Shown: positions 1-13,122, counted from the first letter of the stretch. The stretch is DNA of 64,000 bases from Orychophragmus violaceus (GCA_030180135.1 CM058229.1:41195522-41259521); one strand, 5' to 3'. Notes: generated from the sequence alone by a model not told the origin. Made by a program: numbers and translations.

Positions 1-91
1 ATTATATATCCCTATATGGTGATTGTCGGTTAAGGAGGCGTCAAATTATGTCTTTTGTACTATAGCATTCCCACATAACTATCATTTGTAG

Positions 92-1764
92 GAAACTACT
101 CTTCTTGCGGAACAGCACCCCCAAAGTTCTAACCAGGTTGAAAAAGATAGTCAAACCATCGCTGAGCCAGGGAATGTAATCATAACGATATAACTTATTA
201 TTGGATAACCATGTTTCATAACTTTGTTATTCGTTATCTCGTTTTTTAAGCCTCTTTACTTGTGTTGTACATGTCAGGAGCAGAATGTCGATGTGCAACC
301 CTACCCGTCTCATTCGGCGGACAATGGTCAAATGAAAGATAAGTCACCCAATGAAACTGATGGACATCATCTGGTAATTATATAATATGTTCCCTTCATG
401 TCAATCCCCAGTTATTGTTTATGTTTTAAAATTCCCTATTTCCATATGTCTATACGTTAGGTAAACGAGTGTTCATCAGAAGCAGTGAAGGATTTACCAA
501 ACAAAGTTATCGATGGACATTTAAATGATGCATCAGTGAGTTATTCTTCACTTTTTGTGGAGTTTGTAATTAGAGATTGCATTATTCCAGCAGTTGATGT
601 TAGTTAACAATTCTACTGTTTCTGATAACCGTAATATTTAGGAACCCACAATTGAAGTTGAACATAATTCTTCTGCACTTGGAGTTTGTTTAAATAGCAA
701 GGTTGAAGAAGATGCAACCCGGAAAAGCAAGCGCACCAGAATTGTTTCTACAAAACTAGACGACCGTTTCCAATGTGATGTTAAGCTGAAGACTAGTATT
801 GGCCATACAACTGCTACAGAGATCGAAGCCCAGCGGAGATTTGGGATAAGGTTTGCCAAGTTATTGGAGTCCATGAAAAGGTGTGTCTACTATTATAATT
901 ATGCCACATCCAAAATTTCCATCCACCTTCATTAAACGATATTCATTTCTGTCATATGCAGCACCATTAACATTGGTAACTCTGCCTCCATCTCTGCAAA
1001 AGACGTGGTAGACCTGATTGGGAGGCAGAAGAATACACCATCAAAGGTAACCCATATTAATATGCATTTATTCTTCCCGTTTCAGCATTTCTGAGGTAGT
1101 TATATAAACTATCTGTAACCATGACTAGGTCTTGGATGCTCTATGGATACTTTCGAGGAACATGCTTCGGGTTGACGAAATCATGAAAGACCGCCCTCGT
1201 ATTGATATCCTAGACACCAAGTTTGTCGCAAGCCTCACCAGATTGTTCTCCAAGTTCAAGAAAACCCAAAATCCTCTACAGTTCAGCTTCACCAAATGTG
1301 TTATAGATGGAATCAGTGGGAGTGGCGACGTCGACAGGCGACATACTTACCCAGAGACAGATTTCCTATACATGCCATTCAACTTTGACAAACACCACTG
1401 GGTCTCCCTTGTCGTGTGTGTCAATACCAACCAGATTTTTGTGCTCGACCCCAACGTGGCAATCACTAACGAGGCTACCTTGAAGAGGGACCTCCTCCCT
1501 ATAGAAACCATGATGCCTTACTTATTTCACCACCTCTCAGGTGAAGTGGTCGAAGATACCCAGACACAACTACCTGCGATGGAGATAACAAGAGCTGCGG
1601 GTATACCTCAGGTAACTGCAATATGGGATGCAGGAGTTATGGCGACTTTGCTTGTTTTGGCACATGCAACTGGTGGCGAGGAGGAGTGTCGTCTACTCGG
1701 GTGTAGGCCTCTGGACTTTGAAATCCAGAAGCTTGTGGTCGCAGTTTTGGAGACATATGGCTAA
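92..1764 (+). CDS. Ulp1-like (C48) cysteine-peptidase-fold protein, 3' six exons, catalytic Cys absent
   Basis: Six exons read without a stop or frameshift: 92-175, 278-373, 461-535, 642-880, 962-1046 and 1129-1764, each with GT donor and AG acceptor, 404 codons plus TAA; the 5' end lies outside the window. Exon 4 encodes a basic, NLS-like KSKRTR stretch. The last exon holds the Ulp1 C-terminal fold: KHHW (His about residue 283), FVLDPN (Asp about 300) and IPQ (Gln about 354). The position of the nucleophile reads WDAGVMA, so Cys is replaced by Ala (codon GCA, 1630-1632). Ulp1 proteins remove SUMO from targets; this copy should be unable to cleave. Such genes are numerous in Brassicaceae, and many are carried by Mutator-like elements, so a TE origin is possible. 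Intact splicing argues that it was functional recently. Confidence 0.75.
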
Positions 1765-2039
1765 CTCCCTTCTGGTTTTATGCTTACAACCCGTTCAAAT
1801 CATCCTCTTTGTTTTTCATTAACTTTTTTCGAATAAACTTTGTTTAACGACTAAGATTTGTTTTCATCACACTCCCCTGTTATGTGGTAGATATTAAAAA
1901 GGTGAGATGGTAGGGATGTTTATGGAGATACCTTGTCGTAAGCAGATTTACCTTCTGATGCTCATTATTTCATATGGTTTATTATGTAAAATCTATTTAC
2001 CCTTTTAATTATAAAAATTATCATTTATGATTGGTAAAT
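1765..2039. other. 3' flank of the Ulp1-like gene
   Basis: AT-rich sequence after the stop codon, probably 3' UTR followed by spacer. No ORF or structured element is visible before the telomere-like repeats begin. Confidence 0.4.
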
Positions 2040-5000
2040 TATAACTACGTTTGCTGGTAAACCTAAAAGCTTGGTACACGTAATCCAGGTTTACATTGGT
2101 TTACAGATATCTGTGTTATTTAGTTTTTTTAACTAGGTACGCGTAATCCAGGATTACAAATATCTGTATTATCTAGTGTTCATAGATATCTTTGTTATGG
2201 TGTTTAGTGTTTAGGCAATAAGGGGTTTAGTGTTTAGGGTATAGTGTTTAATGTTTAAGGGTTTAGGGTTTAGGGTTTAGGGTTTCATTATACTGTTATA
2301 GGGTTGATTTTTTAGGGTTTAGGGTTTAGTGTTAGTGTTTAGGGTTTACGGTTTAGTGTTTAAGGGTCTAGGGTTTAGGGTTTAGGGTTTTGGGTTTTAC
2401 GATGCTTCGTACCGGTTATATAGGTTATTGTTGCTAGGTACCCGTAACATTGGTTTAGAGATATATGTGTTATCTAGTATATACTTGTTATGGTGATTTG
2501 TGTTTAGGGCTTAAGGGTTTGGGGTTTTTAGGGTTTAGGGTTTAGGGTTTAGGGTTTAGTAACTAGTTACGCGTAACATAGGGTTTCAGATATCTGTGTT
2601 ATCAAGTATTCATAGATATCTTTGTTATGGTGTTTAGTGTTTAGGCGATAGGGGTTTATGGTTGTGGTTGTTTGGTTTAGGGTTTAGGGTTTAGAAATGT
2701 CTGCTAAGTACATTGTTGCTAGGTACCCCTAACATTGGTTTAAAGATATCTTTGCTATCTAGTTTATGTTTGTTATGGTGATTTATGTTTAAGGCTTATG
2801 GGTTGGGGTTTAGTATTTAGGGTTTAGGGTTTAGGGTTTAGGGTTTAGGTTTTATGATGCATCGTACCCGTTATATAGGTTATTGTTGCTAGGTACCCGT
2901 AACATTGGTTTACAGATATCTGTGTTATCTAGTATATGATTGTTATTGTGATTTGTGTTTAGGGATTGTGGGTTTGGGGTTTTGGGTTTAGGGTTAGGGT
3001 TTAGGGTTTAGGGTTTAATGTTTTGTGTTTAGGGCTTATGGATTGGAGGTTTGTATTTAGTGGTTAGGGTTTCAGGTTTAGGGTTTAGGGTTTATTTTTG
3101 TAACTAGGTACGCGTAATCCAGGTTTACAATTATCTGTGTTATCTAGTGTTCATAGATATCTTTGTTATGGTGTTTAGTGTTTAGGATTTAGTGTTTGGG
3201 GTTTAGGGTTTAGAGTTTAGGGTTTAGGGTTTAGATATACTGTTGTAGGGTTGATTGTGTAGGGTTTAGTGTTAGTGTTTAGGGTTTACGGTTTAGTGTT
3301 TAAGGGTCTAGGGTTTGGGGTTTAGGGTTAAAAATAACCTAGTGTTTAGGCGATAGGGGTTTAGGCTTTAGGCTTTAGAAATGTCTGCTAAGTGTTTAGG
3401 TTTTTTGATGCATTGTACCCGTTATATAGGTTATTGTTGCTAGGTACCCCTAACATTGGTTTAAAGATATCTGTGCTATCTAGTATATGTTTGTTATGGT
3501 GATTTGTGTTTAGGGCTTATGGGTTGGGGTTTAGGGTTTAGGGTTTAGGGATGTCTGGTAAGGGTTTAGGTTTTATGATGTATCGTACCCGTTATATAGG
3601 TTATTGTTGCTAGGTGCCCGTAACATTGGTTTACAGATATCTGTGTTATTTAGTTTTTTAACTAGGTACGCGTAATCCAGGTTTACAAATATATGTATTA
3701 TCTAGTGTTCATAGATATCTTTGTTATGGTGTTTAGTGTTTAGGCAATAGGAGTTTAGTGTTTAGGGTTTAGGGTTTAATATTTAAGGGTTAAGGGTTTA
3801 GTGTTTTGGTGATTTGTGTTTAGGGTTTCATGTTTGGAGGTATCTGTGTTATCTAGTATATGATTGTTATGTTGATTTGTTTTAGGAATTGTGGGTTTGG
3901 GGTTTTAGGTTTAGGGTTTAAGGTTTAGGGTTTAGGGTTTAGTGTTTTGTGTTTAGGGATTATGGGTTGGGGGTTTGGGTTTAGTGGTTAGGATTTAGGG
4001 TTTAGGATTACATTTTGTAACTAAGTATGCGTAAAATAGGTTTACAGATATCTGGTTATTTAGTATTCCTAAATATCTTTGTTATGGTGTTTAGTGTTTA
4101 GGCGATAAGGGTTTACGGTTATGGTTTAGGGTTTAGGGTTTAGTGTTTAAGGGTTTAGGGTTTAGGGTTTAGGGTTCAGGTTTAGGGCTTAGGGCTACTA
4201 AGTGTTTTGGTTTTTTTATGCATTGTACCCATTATATTGGTTATTGTTGATAGGTACCCGTAACATTGGTTTAAAGATATATGTGTTATCTAGAATATGT
4301 TTGTTAGGGTGATTTGTGTTTAGGGCTTATGTTGGGGTTTACGGTTTAGGGTTTACTGTTTAGGGTCTAGGGTTTAAGGTTTGGTGTTTTGTGTTAAGGG
4401 CTTAAGGGTTTCGGTTTTAGGTTTGGGTATAGGGTCTAGGGTTTGGGGTTTAGGGTTCAGGGTTTAGGGTTTAGGGTTTAGGGTTAAACATAACCTAGTG
4501 TTTAGGCGATAGGGGTTTAGGGTTTAGGGATTAGAAATGTGTGCTAAGTGTTTAGGTTTTTTGATGCATTGTACATGTTATTTAGGGTTTAGGGTTTAGG
4601 GTTTAGGGCTGCTAAGTGTTTTGGTTTTTTGATGCATCGTACCCGTTGTATAGGTTATTGTTGCTAGGTACCCGTAACATTGGTTTACAGATATCTGTGT
4701 TATCAAGTATATGTTTGTTATGGTGATTTGGGTTTTGGGTTTAGGGTTTAGGGTTTAGGGTTTAGGGCTTATGGGTTGGGGGTTTGGGTTTAGTGGTTAG
4801 GGTTTAGGGTTTCGGATTACATTTTGTAACTAAGTATGCGTAAAATAGGTTTACAGATATCTGGTTATTTAGTATTCCTAAATATCTTTGTTATGGTGTT
4901 TAGTGTTTAGGCGATAAGGGTTTAGGGTTATGGTTTAGGGTTTAGGGTTTAGTATTTAAGGGTTTAGGGTTTAGAGTTTAGGGTTCAGGTTTAGGGTTTA

Positions 5001-7149
5001 GGGCTACTACGTGTTTTGGTTTTTTTATGCATTGTACCCGTTATATAGGTTATTGTTGATAGGTACCCGTAACATTGGTTTAAAGATATTTGTGTTATCT
5101 AGAATATGTTTGTTATGGTGATTTGTGTTTAGGGCTTATGTTGGGGTTTTCGGTTTAGGGTTTACTGTTTTGGGTCTAGGGTTTAGGGTTTGGTGTTTTG
5201 TGTTAAGGGCTTAAGGGTTTTGGTTTTAGGTTTGGGTATAGGGTCTAGGGTTTGGGGTTTAGGGTTCAGGGTTTAGGGTTTAGGGTTAAACATAACCTAG
5301 TGTTTAGGCGATAGGGGTTTAGGGTTTAGAAATGTGTGCTAAGTGTTTAGGTTTTTTGATGCATTGTACATGTTATTTAGGGTTTAGGGTTTAGGGCTGC
5401 TAAGTGTTTTGGTTTTTTGATGCATCGTACCCGTTGTATAGGTTATTGTTGCTAGGTACCCGTAACATTGGTTTACAGATATCTGTGTTATCAAGTATAT
5501 GTTTGTTATGGTGATTTGGGTTTAGGGCTTATGGGTTTTGGGTTTAGGGTTTAGGGTTTAGGGTTTAGGGAAGTCTGGTAAGGGTTTAGGTTTTATGATG
5601 TTTCGTACCCGTTATATAGGTTATTGTTGCTAGGTGCCCGTAACATTGGTTTACAGATATCTATGTTATTTAGTTTTTTAACTAGGTACGCGTAATCCAG
5701 GTTTACAAATATCTATATTATCTAGTGTTCATAGATATCTTTGTTATGGTGTTTAGTGTTTAGGTAATAGGGGTTTAGTGTGTAGGGTTTAGGGTTTAAT
5801 GTTTAAGGGTTAAGGGTTTAGTGTTTAGGGTTTCAGGTTTGGGGGTATCTGTGTTATCTAGTATATGATTGTTATGTTGATTTGTGTTTAGGAATTGTGG
5901 GTTTGGGGTTTTGGGTTTAGGGTTTAGGGTTTAGTGTTTTGTGTTTAGAGCTTATGGGTTGGGGGTTTGGGTTTAGTGGTTAGGGTTTAGGGTTTAGGAT
6001 TACATTTTGTAACTAAGTATGCGTAAAATAGGTTTACAGATATCTATGTTATTTAGTATTCCTAAATATCTTTGTTATGGTGTTTAGTGTTTAGGCGATA
6101 TGGGTTTAGGGTTATGGTTTATGGTTTAGGGTTTAGTGTTTAAGGGTTTAGGGTTTAGGGTTCATGTTTAGGGTTTAGGGCTACTAAGTGTTTTGGTTTT
6201 TTATGCATTGTACCCGTTATAAAGGTTATTGTTGATAGGTACCCGTAACATTGGTTTAAAGATATCTGTGTTATCTAGAATATGTTTGTTATGGTGATTT
6301 GTGTTTAGGGCTTATGTTGGGGTTTTCGGTTTAGGGTTTATTTTTTAGGGTCTAGGGTTTAGGGTTTAGTGTTTTGTGTTAAGGGCTTAAGGGTTTCGGT
6401 TTTAAGTTTGGGTATAGGGTCTAGGGATTGGGGTTTAGGGTTCTAGGGTTTAGGGTTAAACATAACCTAGTGTTTAGGCGATAAGGGTTTAGGGTTTAGA
6501 AATGTCTGCTAAGTGTTTAGGTTTTTTGATGCATTGTACATGTTATTTAGGGTTTAGGGTTTAGGGTTTATGGCTGCTAAGTGTTTTGGTTTTTGATGCA
6601 TCGTACCCGTTGTATAGATTATTGTTGCTAGGTACCCGTAACATTGGTTTACAAATATCTGTGTTATCAAGTATATGTTTGTTATGGTTATTTGGGTTTA
6701 GGGCTTATGGGTTTAGGGTTTAGGGTTTAGGGTTTAGGGTTTAGAAATGTTTGCTAAGTGTTTAGGTTTTTTTATGCATCGTACCCGTTATATAGGTTAT
6801 TGTTGATAGGTATAAAGATATCTGTGTTATCTAGCTAGTATATGTTTGTTATGGTGATTTGTGTTTAGGGCTTATGGGTTGGGGTTTAGGGTTTAGGGTT
6901 TAGGGTTTAGGGTTTAGGGTTTAGGGTTTAGTGTTTTGTGTTAAGGGCTTAAGGGTTTCAGTTTTAGGGTTTAGGGTTTAGGGTTTATGGTTTAGGGTTT
7001 AGGGTTTAGAAATGTCAGCTATGGGTTTAGGTTTTTTATGGATCGTACCCGTTATATAGGTTATTGTTGCTAGGTACCCGTAACATTGGTTTACAGATAT
7101 CTATGTTATCAAGTATATGTTTGTTATGGTGATTTGGGTTTAGGGCTTA
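2040..7149 (+). repeat. Interstitial telomere-like array with higher-order units
   Basis: Runs of TTTAGGG (plant telomere heptamer, G-rich strand on plus) alternate with a degenerate unit of roughly 150-200 bp. That unit carries GATGCATCGTACCCG, then GTTATATAGGTTATTG, then AACATTGGTTTA with a following GATATCTGTGTTATC. The AACATTGGTTTA marker recurs more than a dozen times, for example near 2441, 2903, 3449, 3624, 4262, 4680, 5070, 5467, 5640, 6250, 6641 and 7083. Longer repeats are stacked on this: a CATTTTGTAACTAAGTATGC block starts at 4011, 4820 and 6003 (offsets 809 and 1183), and a block near 3571 recurs near 5591 (offset 2020). Not a chromosome end, because genes lie on both sides. The array resumes at 15570 after the Copia insertion. 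Confidence 0.9.
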
Positions 7150-7789
7150 TGTTGGATCTCCTAGGATCTAGGGTTCGTTATATTGAATTTACCAACCTCG
7201 TTCTTACCTTGAACTGGCAGCGGAATGAATTGGTGAACGAGATCAGTGAGCAACGCAGATGCCTTGCCTCTACCAGATACACACGCACACAAGTTGGAAA
7301 ACGGGATGCTAGTGCCGGATCTATGGGATCAGAGAGTTTCTGGTGTTTCTACTTCTTCTGTCAAGAAAAAGTCGACGGCTACTGTTTTAGGTCGAGACTA
7401 TCAAGTTTTTATTCGACCTTCAACACACTTAACGGGCCAGACTTGATCAAGTCATAATTTCGAAAATCTCTTTCGAAACCCGAACTGTGTCGACCGACAC
7501 ACATGCTGTGTCGATCGACACAACACCATTTTCTCGATATTAATATGTATCCAATACACATTAACATGATCATTACCATAATGATTATTCCCATATCTTA
7601 GCTTCCAGTTTGCTTAGGTGTGTGACCCTATAGGATCATATAATACTGGCAGTGAGTTTACAACTTACAGATTGCAAGAGGCTTCTAGCAAAACATTGCA
7701 ACCGCCCAGTATTATACGAATGTCTGATCTCGACACACAACTATCATCAAGAGTGAGTACAAGTGTGATTTCAGGACACTATCCCAATA
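7150..7789 (-). repeat. 3' LTR of Copia element 1
   Basis: 640 bp, matched by 14930-15569. In plus orientation it begins TGTTGGATCTCC and ends ATCCCAATA. On the minus strand U3 holds two dyads starting at 7487 and 7508 (GTGTCGACCGACAC and GTGTCGATCGACAC), 21 bp apart, with a TATA-like AATAAAAA about 80 bp further along the element at roughly 7400-7410. ORFs read through here are accidental. Confidence 0.9.
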
Positions 7790-8619
7790 ATCTCCCACTT
7801 GTACTGGAATCATCAATTCCTATAATCCTTTTGTCTCTATATCTCGATTTGGCATAAGGCAAGATGGGTGTCATCCTTATTAAGTCAACATCGTGTTTAT
7901 CGAACTCCTTATCTTATACTGAACATTACAAACAACTGAACTACAGTTCGTTTGAGTGCGGCCACACATTTTCTCAGCATTTAATCTTCGATAGGCCCTG
8001 AGATATTTATCTCCCGTTATTAAGGAGGGACAAATCCCATCTTGTTCCATCCTTATTTCAACGCACACTTCATGATATACTTGAACAGTGCCGTTATAGT
8101 CGCCAGTTACGGGTCGACGTTTGACAAGGTCAAAGTGTACCAATTCATATGCAACAAAGCATGATGAACTCAGGTCTAAGGACTATACTCTATAGTCGTA
8201 ATGAGAACCTCTTATGACACAGATATAACTATCGTGTAGACTTCTCATTAGCGGGTCATGTCCGATCATATGTTCACCAACATATATCTATGTGACTGAC
8301 TGGGATACTCATATCATTGACTCTATGAAACTTAGTCAACAGTCACCTCACAATCTAGTCTCTCGCGGTTGTCATTGTCCCACTTTGACAACCTCGACTA
8401 TGGACAGAACATAATCTATGTCATCTATGACTTATAGGGTTTCATGATCAAGTCCTCAACTTGATGACCTATAATATGACATAAACTTATTTTGGGACCA
8501 TTATTTAGATCACAATAAATAATGCTGAAATCAAATTTCATTAAACACTTCTAAAAGAATGTTTACAAGAGCATCTTATTATAACTAAAATAAAACTAAA
8601 ACTCCCACTAGAATCAAGA
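7790..8619 (-). other. 3' untranslated region and polypurine tract of Copia element 1
   Basis: The polypurine tract is the complement of 7790-7801 (AAGTGGGAGAT type), directly abutting the LTR. The roughly 800 bp between pol and the LTR has no ORF. It resembles the equivalent stretch of element 2 (about 59340-60227): blocks around the ATGATCGGACATGATC motif and the following TTAATGAGAAC are shared. The long 3' untranslated region is therefore a family trait. Confidence 0.7.
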
Positions 8620-11600
8620 TTACATCTTAAGATCTCTAATGCCTACAGCAGTCGTATGAATCTCATGCTTAGGCCTTGGGAGTGACTTAGTCAGAGGATC
8701 AGCGACATTCTCGTCCGTCGGAACTCGGCTGATCTTCACATCACCTCTATTGACGATATCACGAATCAGGTGATATCTCCTCTCTACATGTTTGGACTTC
8801 TGGTGTGACATGGGTTCTTTCGCCTGAGCAATGGCTCCATTGTTGTCACAAAACAAAGCCACTGGCTCCAAGATACTCGTAACCACACCAAGTTCAGTCA
8901 TGAACTTATTGATCCAAACAGCTTCCTTTGCCGCTTCTGAAGCAGCAACATATTCAGCTTCCGTCGTGGAATCAGCTACGGTATTCTGCTTAGAGCTCTT
9001 CCAGCTCACTGCACCGCCATTTAGACAGAAGACATATCCAGATTGTGATCGGAAATCGTCTGAAAACTGGCATCGGTGAATCCATTCACCACAAGTTCTT
9101 CACTTCCTCCATACACAAGGAATTTATCCTTAGTATGTCTCAAATACTTGAGAATATTCTTGACAGCTGTCCAGTGAACTTCACCTGGATCAGATTGGTA
9201 TCTACTCGTCATGCTTAACGAGTAAGCTACACCTGGACGAGTGCAGAGCATGGCATACATAATAGATCCTATTGCAGAAGCATAAGGAATCCTATTCATG
9301 AGCTCCCGCTCAGCATGTGTCACCGGACACTGCTTCTTGCTGAGACTAATGCCATGAGACATCGGTATGAAGCCCTTCTTGGAATCATGCATCCTGAATC
9401 TGTGAAACACCTTATCAATATAAGTGTCCTGGCACAATCCAATCAGCCTATTCACTCTATCTCTGTAGATTCTGATTCCAAGAATGTACGCGGCTTCTCC
9501 CATGTCTTTCATGAAAAAACAACTTCCGAGCCAAGTCTTAACAGCCTGAAGCAACGGAACGTCATTACCGAGGAGGAGTATGTCATCGACATACAGTACA
9601 AGAAACGCAATTCTGCTCCCACTAGTCTTCTTGTAAACACATGGTTCTTCCTCGTTCTTGATGAAACCAAATTGTTTTACTGCTTCATCAAAACGAAGAT
9701 TCCAACTCCGTGATGCTTGCTTCAATCCATAAATGGATTTATGAAGCTTGCATACCTTCCCAGCGTTCTTAGGATCAACAAAACCTTCAGGCTGTGTCAT
9801 ATACACATCTTCTTCCAGAATACCATTCAGGAATGCGGTTTTGACATCTATTTGCCAAATCTCATAGTCATAATGAGCGGCAATCGCTAGAAGAATCCGA
9901 ATGGATTTAAGCATAGCGACCGGGGAATAGGTTTCATCATAGTCAATACCATGAATTTGCTTAAAACATTTAGCCACCAACCTCGCTTTGTAAATCTGTA
10001 CATTGCCATCCACGTCGATCTTCTTCTTGAAGATCCATTTACACTCAATGGCTTTTGCACCATTAGGTAAATCGACCAAGGACCATACTTGGTTTTCTGA
10101 CATGGATCCCATTTCGGATTTAGAGGCTCCAAGCCATTTTTCGGAGTCCGGGCCCATCATTGCTTCCGCGAAGGTCGCTGGTTCGTCACTATCAATGATC
10201 ATCAGATCATTGGAATTGGTTACGAGAAATCCATAGTATCTCTCGGGTTCGTGACGGATCCTTCCGGATCTGCGAACTTCAGGCTCCACAGGCGCCGGTT
10301 CCACAGAACTTTGTGGATCCAACTGCTGCTCTTCCTCAGTAGGTTGAGCAGTCTCCTGTGGATCTCGAATTTCTTCAAGATGTACTTTACTCCCACTGTT
10401 TTTCTTAGAGAGAAACTCCCTCTCAAGAAAAGAACAGTCCCGAGCAACAAATACTTTGTTCTCAGATTGGTTGTAAAAGTAGTATGCCTTGGTTTCCCTA
10501 GGATAACCAAAGAAGTAGCATTTATCTGATTTGGGTGCGAGCTTGTCAGAGATTAAACGTTTGACATAAGCCTTACAACCCCAAATCTTCAGGAAAGATA
10601 GACTAGGGATGTTCCCAGTCCACAATTCATGTGGTGTCTTTTCCACTGATTTAGATGGCACCCTATTTAGTGTAAACGCAGACGTTTCTAGAGCGTATCT
10701 CCAAAAGGATAATGGAAGATTTGAATGACTCATCATAGACCGAACCATATCCAATAAGGTTCGATTCCTCCTCTCTGACACTCCATTCCATTTGGGTGTT
10801 CCAGGAGGAGTGAGTTGTGAAACAATTCCACACTCGCTCAGATAGTCGCTGAACTCTTGACTCAAGTATTCTCCGCGATCCGATCGCAGAGCTTTAATAC
10901 TTTTGCCAAGTCGGTTCTGTACTTCATTCTTGAACTCCTTGAATCTATCAAAGGATTCTGACTTGTGTCTCATCAAATAGACATAGCCATACCTACTGAA
11001 ATCATCAGTGAAGGTAATGAAGTACTTGTAATTTCCTCTGGCAACAGTGCTCATTGGCCCACATACATCAGTATGAATAAGGCCCAATAAATCACTGGCC
11101 CTTTCATTTGATTTGTTGAAAGGGGCTCTAGCCATTTTGCCCATCAAACAAGATTCGCATTTCTCACATGATTCAAAATCAAATGAGCCCAGAAGCCCAT
11201 TTCGATGTAGCTTCTGAATGCGTTTCTCATTTATATGGCCCAAACGACAATGCCATAAGAAAGTCGGGTTTTCGTCATTTGACTTAAACCGTTTTGTATT
11301 TATGTTAAAGACGGGCATTTCTTGGTTTAAAACATATAACCCATTATCTAATGGGGCGCTACCATAATACGTACCATCACGATTAAAAGAACAAACTTTA
11401 TTCTTAACAGCAAAATCAAAACCTTCCAAATCCAAAACAGAAACTGAAATTATGTTTCTGCTAATCGCATGTACAAAGTAGCAATTATTCAAAGCTAAAA
11501 CCATGCCCGAAGGTAAGGACAAATCGTAAGTGCCTACGGCCAGTGCAGCAACCTTAGCTCCATTCCCGACCCGTAGCTTCACTTGTCCTTTCTTCAGCGT

Positions 11601-12571
11601 TCTACTGTTTCTTAGTGCCTGCACATCAGTACAAATATGAGCACCGCAGCCGGTATCCAATACCCACGAAGTAGAACTAGAAGACATAACATTAAGTTCG
11701 ATAACATAAATACCTGAGTCAGACGCATCATACGTCTTCTTCAGCTTCTTGTAATCTTCCATGAACTTCTTGCAGTCTCTCTTCCAATGCCCTAACTGCT
11801 TGCAGTAGTTGCATTTATCCTCAGGAGAAGGCCCGGATTTGGGATTCGGCTTGGGCTTGTCCTGACTCTCAGTCTGGACAACTTGGGCCTTTCCCTTATC
11901 CTTCTTAGGTTTCTTAAACCTCTTACCCCCCTGTACCATCAGTACACTGGGAGTTGCCTTCTTGAGATTCGGCTCTGTTGTCTTCAGCATGCCGTGCAAC
12001 TCAGTCAATGTCTTAGTCATGTTTTGCATGTTGTAGTTCATGATGAACTGATCAAAACACGACGACAAAGACTGCAGAATCATGTCAGTGGCTAGCTCCT
12101 GCTAATGGCACAGTCCAGTTTCCCCAGGTTATCAATGTAACCCATCATTTTAAGGACATGAGGACTTACTGGACTGTCCTTAGCCAGCTTGCAATCCATG
12201 AGAGATTTAACCGTCTGGTATCTCTCTGTGCGAGCTTGCTCCTGAAACAAAGCTTTCAGGCTGGTAATCATCTCAATGGGTGACATCACGTTCTCATATT
12301 GCTTCTGCAGCTCAGAGTTCATAGTCACCAGCATTAGACAATTAACATCTTTGACATCAGCTGAATGCTTATCCCAAGCATTCTTTTCTGTCTGCGGGGC
12401 ATTGGAACGTGGCCTCTCGGGGAGAACTCTTTCAAGGACATATTCCTTGTTCTCCTGCCTGAGAACTATTCTCAGGTTCCGATACCATTCCAAGAAATTA
12501 GATCCATTTAACTTGTCCTTCTCAAGGACGGATCTTAGTGAGAAAGTGTTGATGTGAGTTGAGACAGACAA
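8620..12571 (-). pseudogene. Copia gag-pol polyprotein of element 1, two frameshifts
   Basis: Three consecutive frames: 12571-12092 (gag N-terminus), 12083-9021 (1020 codons) and 9009-8620 (RNase H end). The long frame shows, in order, a CCHC knuckle (residues 91-104), protease DTG (143-145), integrase HHCC zinc site (about 278-312) and DDE catalytic residues (D339, D402, E437). The reverse transcriptase follows, with QIDVKTAFLNG and YVDD (831-834), then the start of RNase H. The RNase H frame ends with the usual KSKHVERRYH and ADPLTK motifs. A one-base loss near 12093-12105 breaks gag, and another near 9055 breaks RNase H. KARLVAKCF has Cys where Gly is usual. All catalytic residues that I can see are otherwise present. 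Confidence 0.92.
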
Positions 12572-13122
12572 AGCTGTAATTAAAAAAGGATAGAGGTTTT
12601 AGTTATAATGCTCAAGGAAATGAGAATTCTTATCTAATAAGAAAAACTCGCATTGTATTCAAAAACTATGTTTCCTCAGATGAATACAATGAGCCAAGAT
12701 CCATACTTCACCCAAATCTTAGTGGGCGACTCGCCATTACCCAAACTTTAGTTATCTAGGTAAGCAAATCATTGCTAATTGTACCCAGTACAACTCTTGG
12801 TCGCAGATGAGACAAACTATTTCTAATCCACTCTGATGTCTCTGGGCCCAGAACTTCTGATAGCCCAGTCAAGTAAAACCAATCCCTTCTGTCTTGTGAT
12901 CACTGACAGTCGCACTACAAGTCTATCAATGACCACTTGCCTTACTCATGTTGATGTGGATACCAAGGACTCCAAGGCTATCCAACAAACAAAACGAGTC
13001 TTGACAGTAGACAAGATCGGGCAAGACATCAAGATCACTTGATATTTAGTTGAGGAAAAGAACTATTTGATCTTGATTTATATCCCATATACATCCAAGA
13101 AGTTATTAATTTAATTAAAACA

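Noticed and set aside
2040..7149. A true chromosome end
   Set aside because: Heptamers are degenerate, interspersed with spacer units, and genes and TEs lie on both sides.
2040..7149. CRISPR-like array
   Set aside because: Regular repeats exist but spacers are also repeated, units are degenerate, and the genome is a plant.
7086..7857. Several ORFs of 61-123 codons
   Set aside because: They lie in the LTR of Copia element 1 and recur in the other LTR; no domain, and the frame crosses the telomere-array junction.
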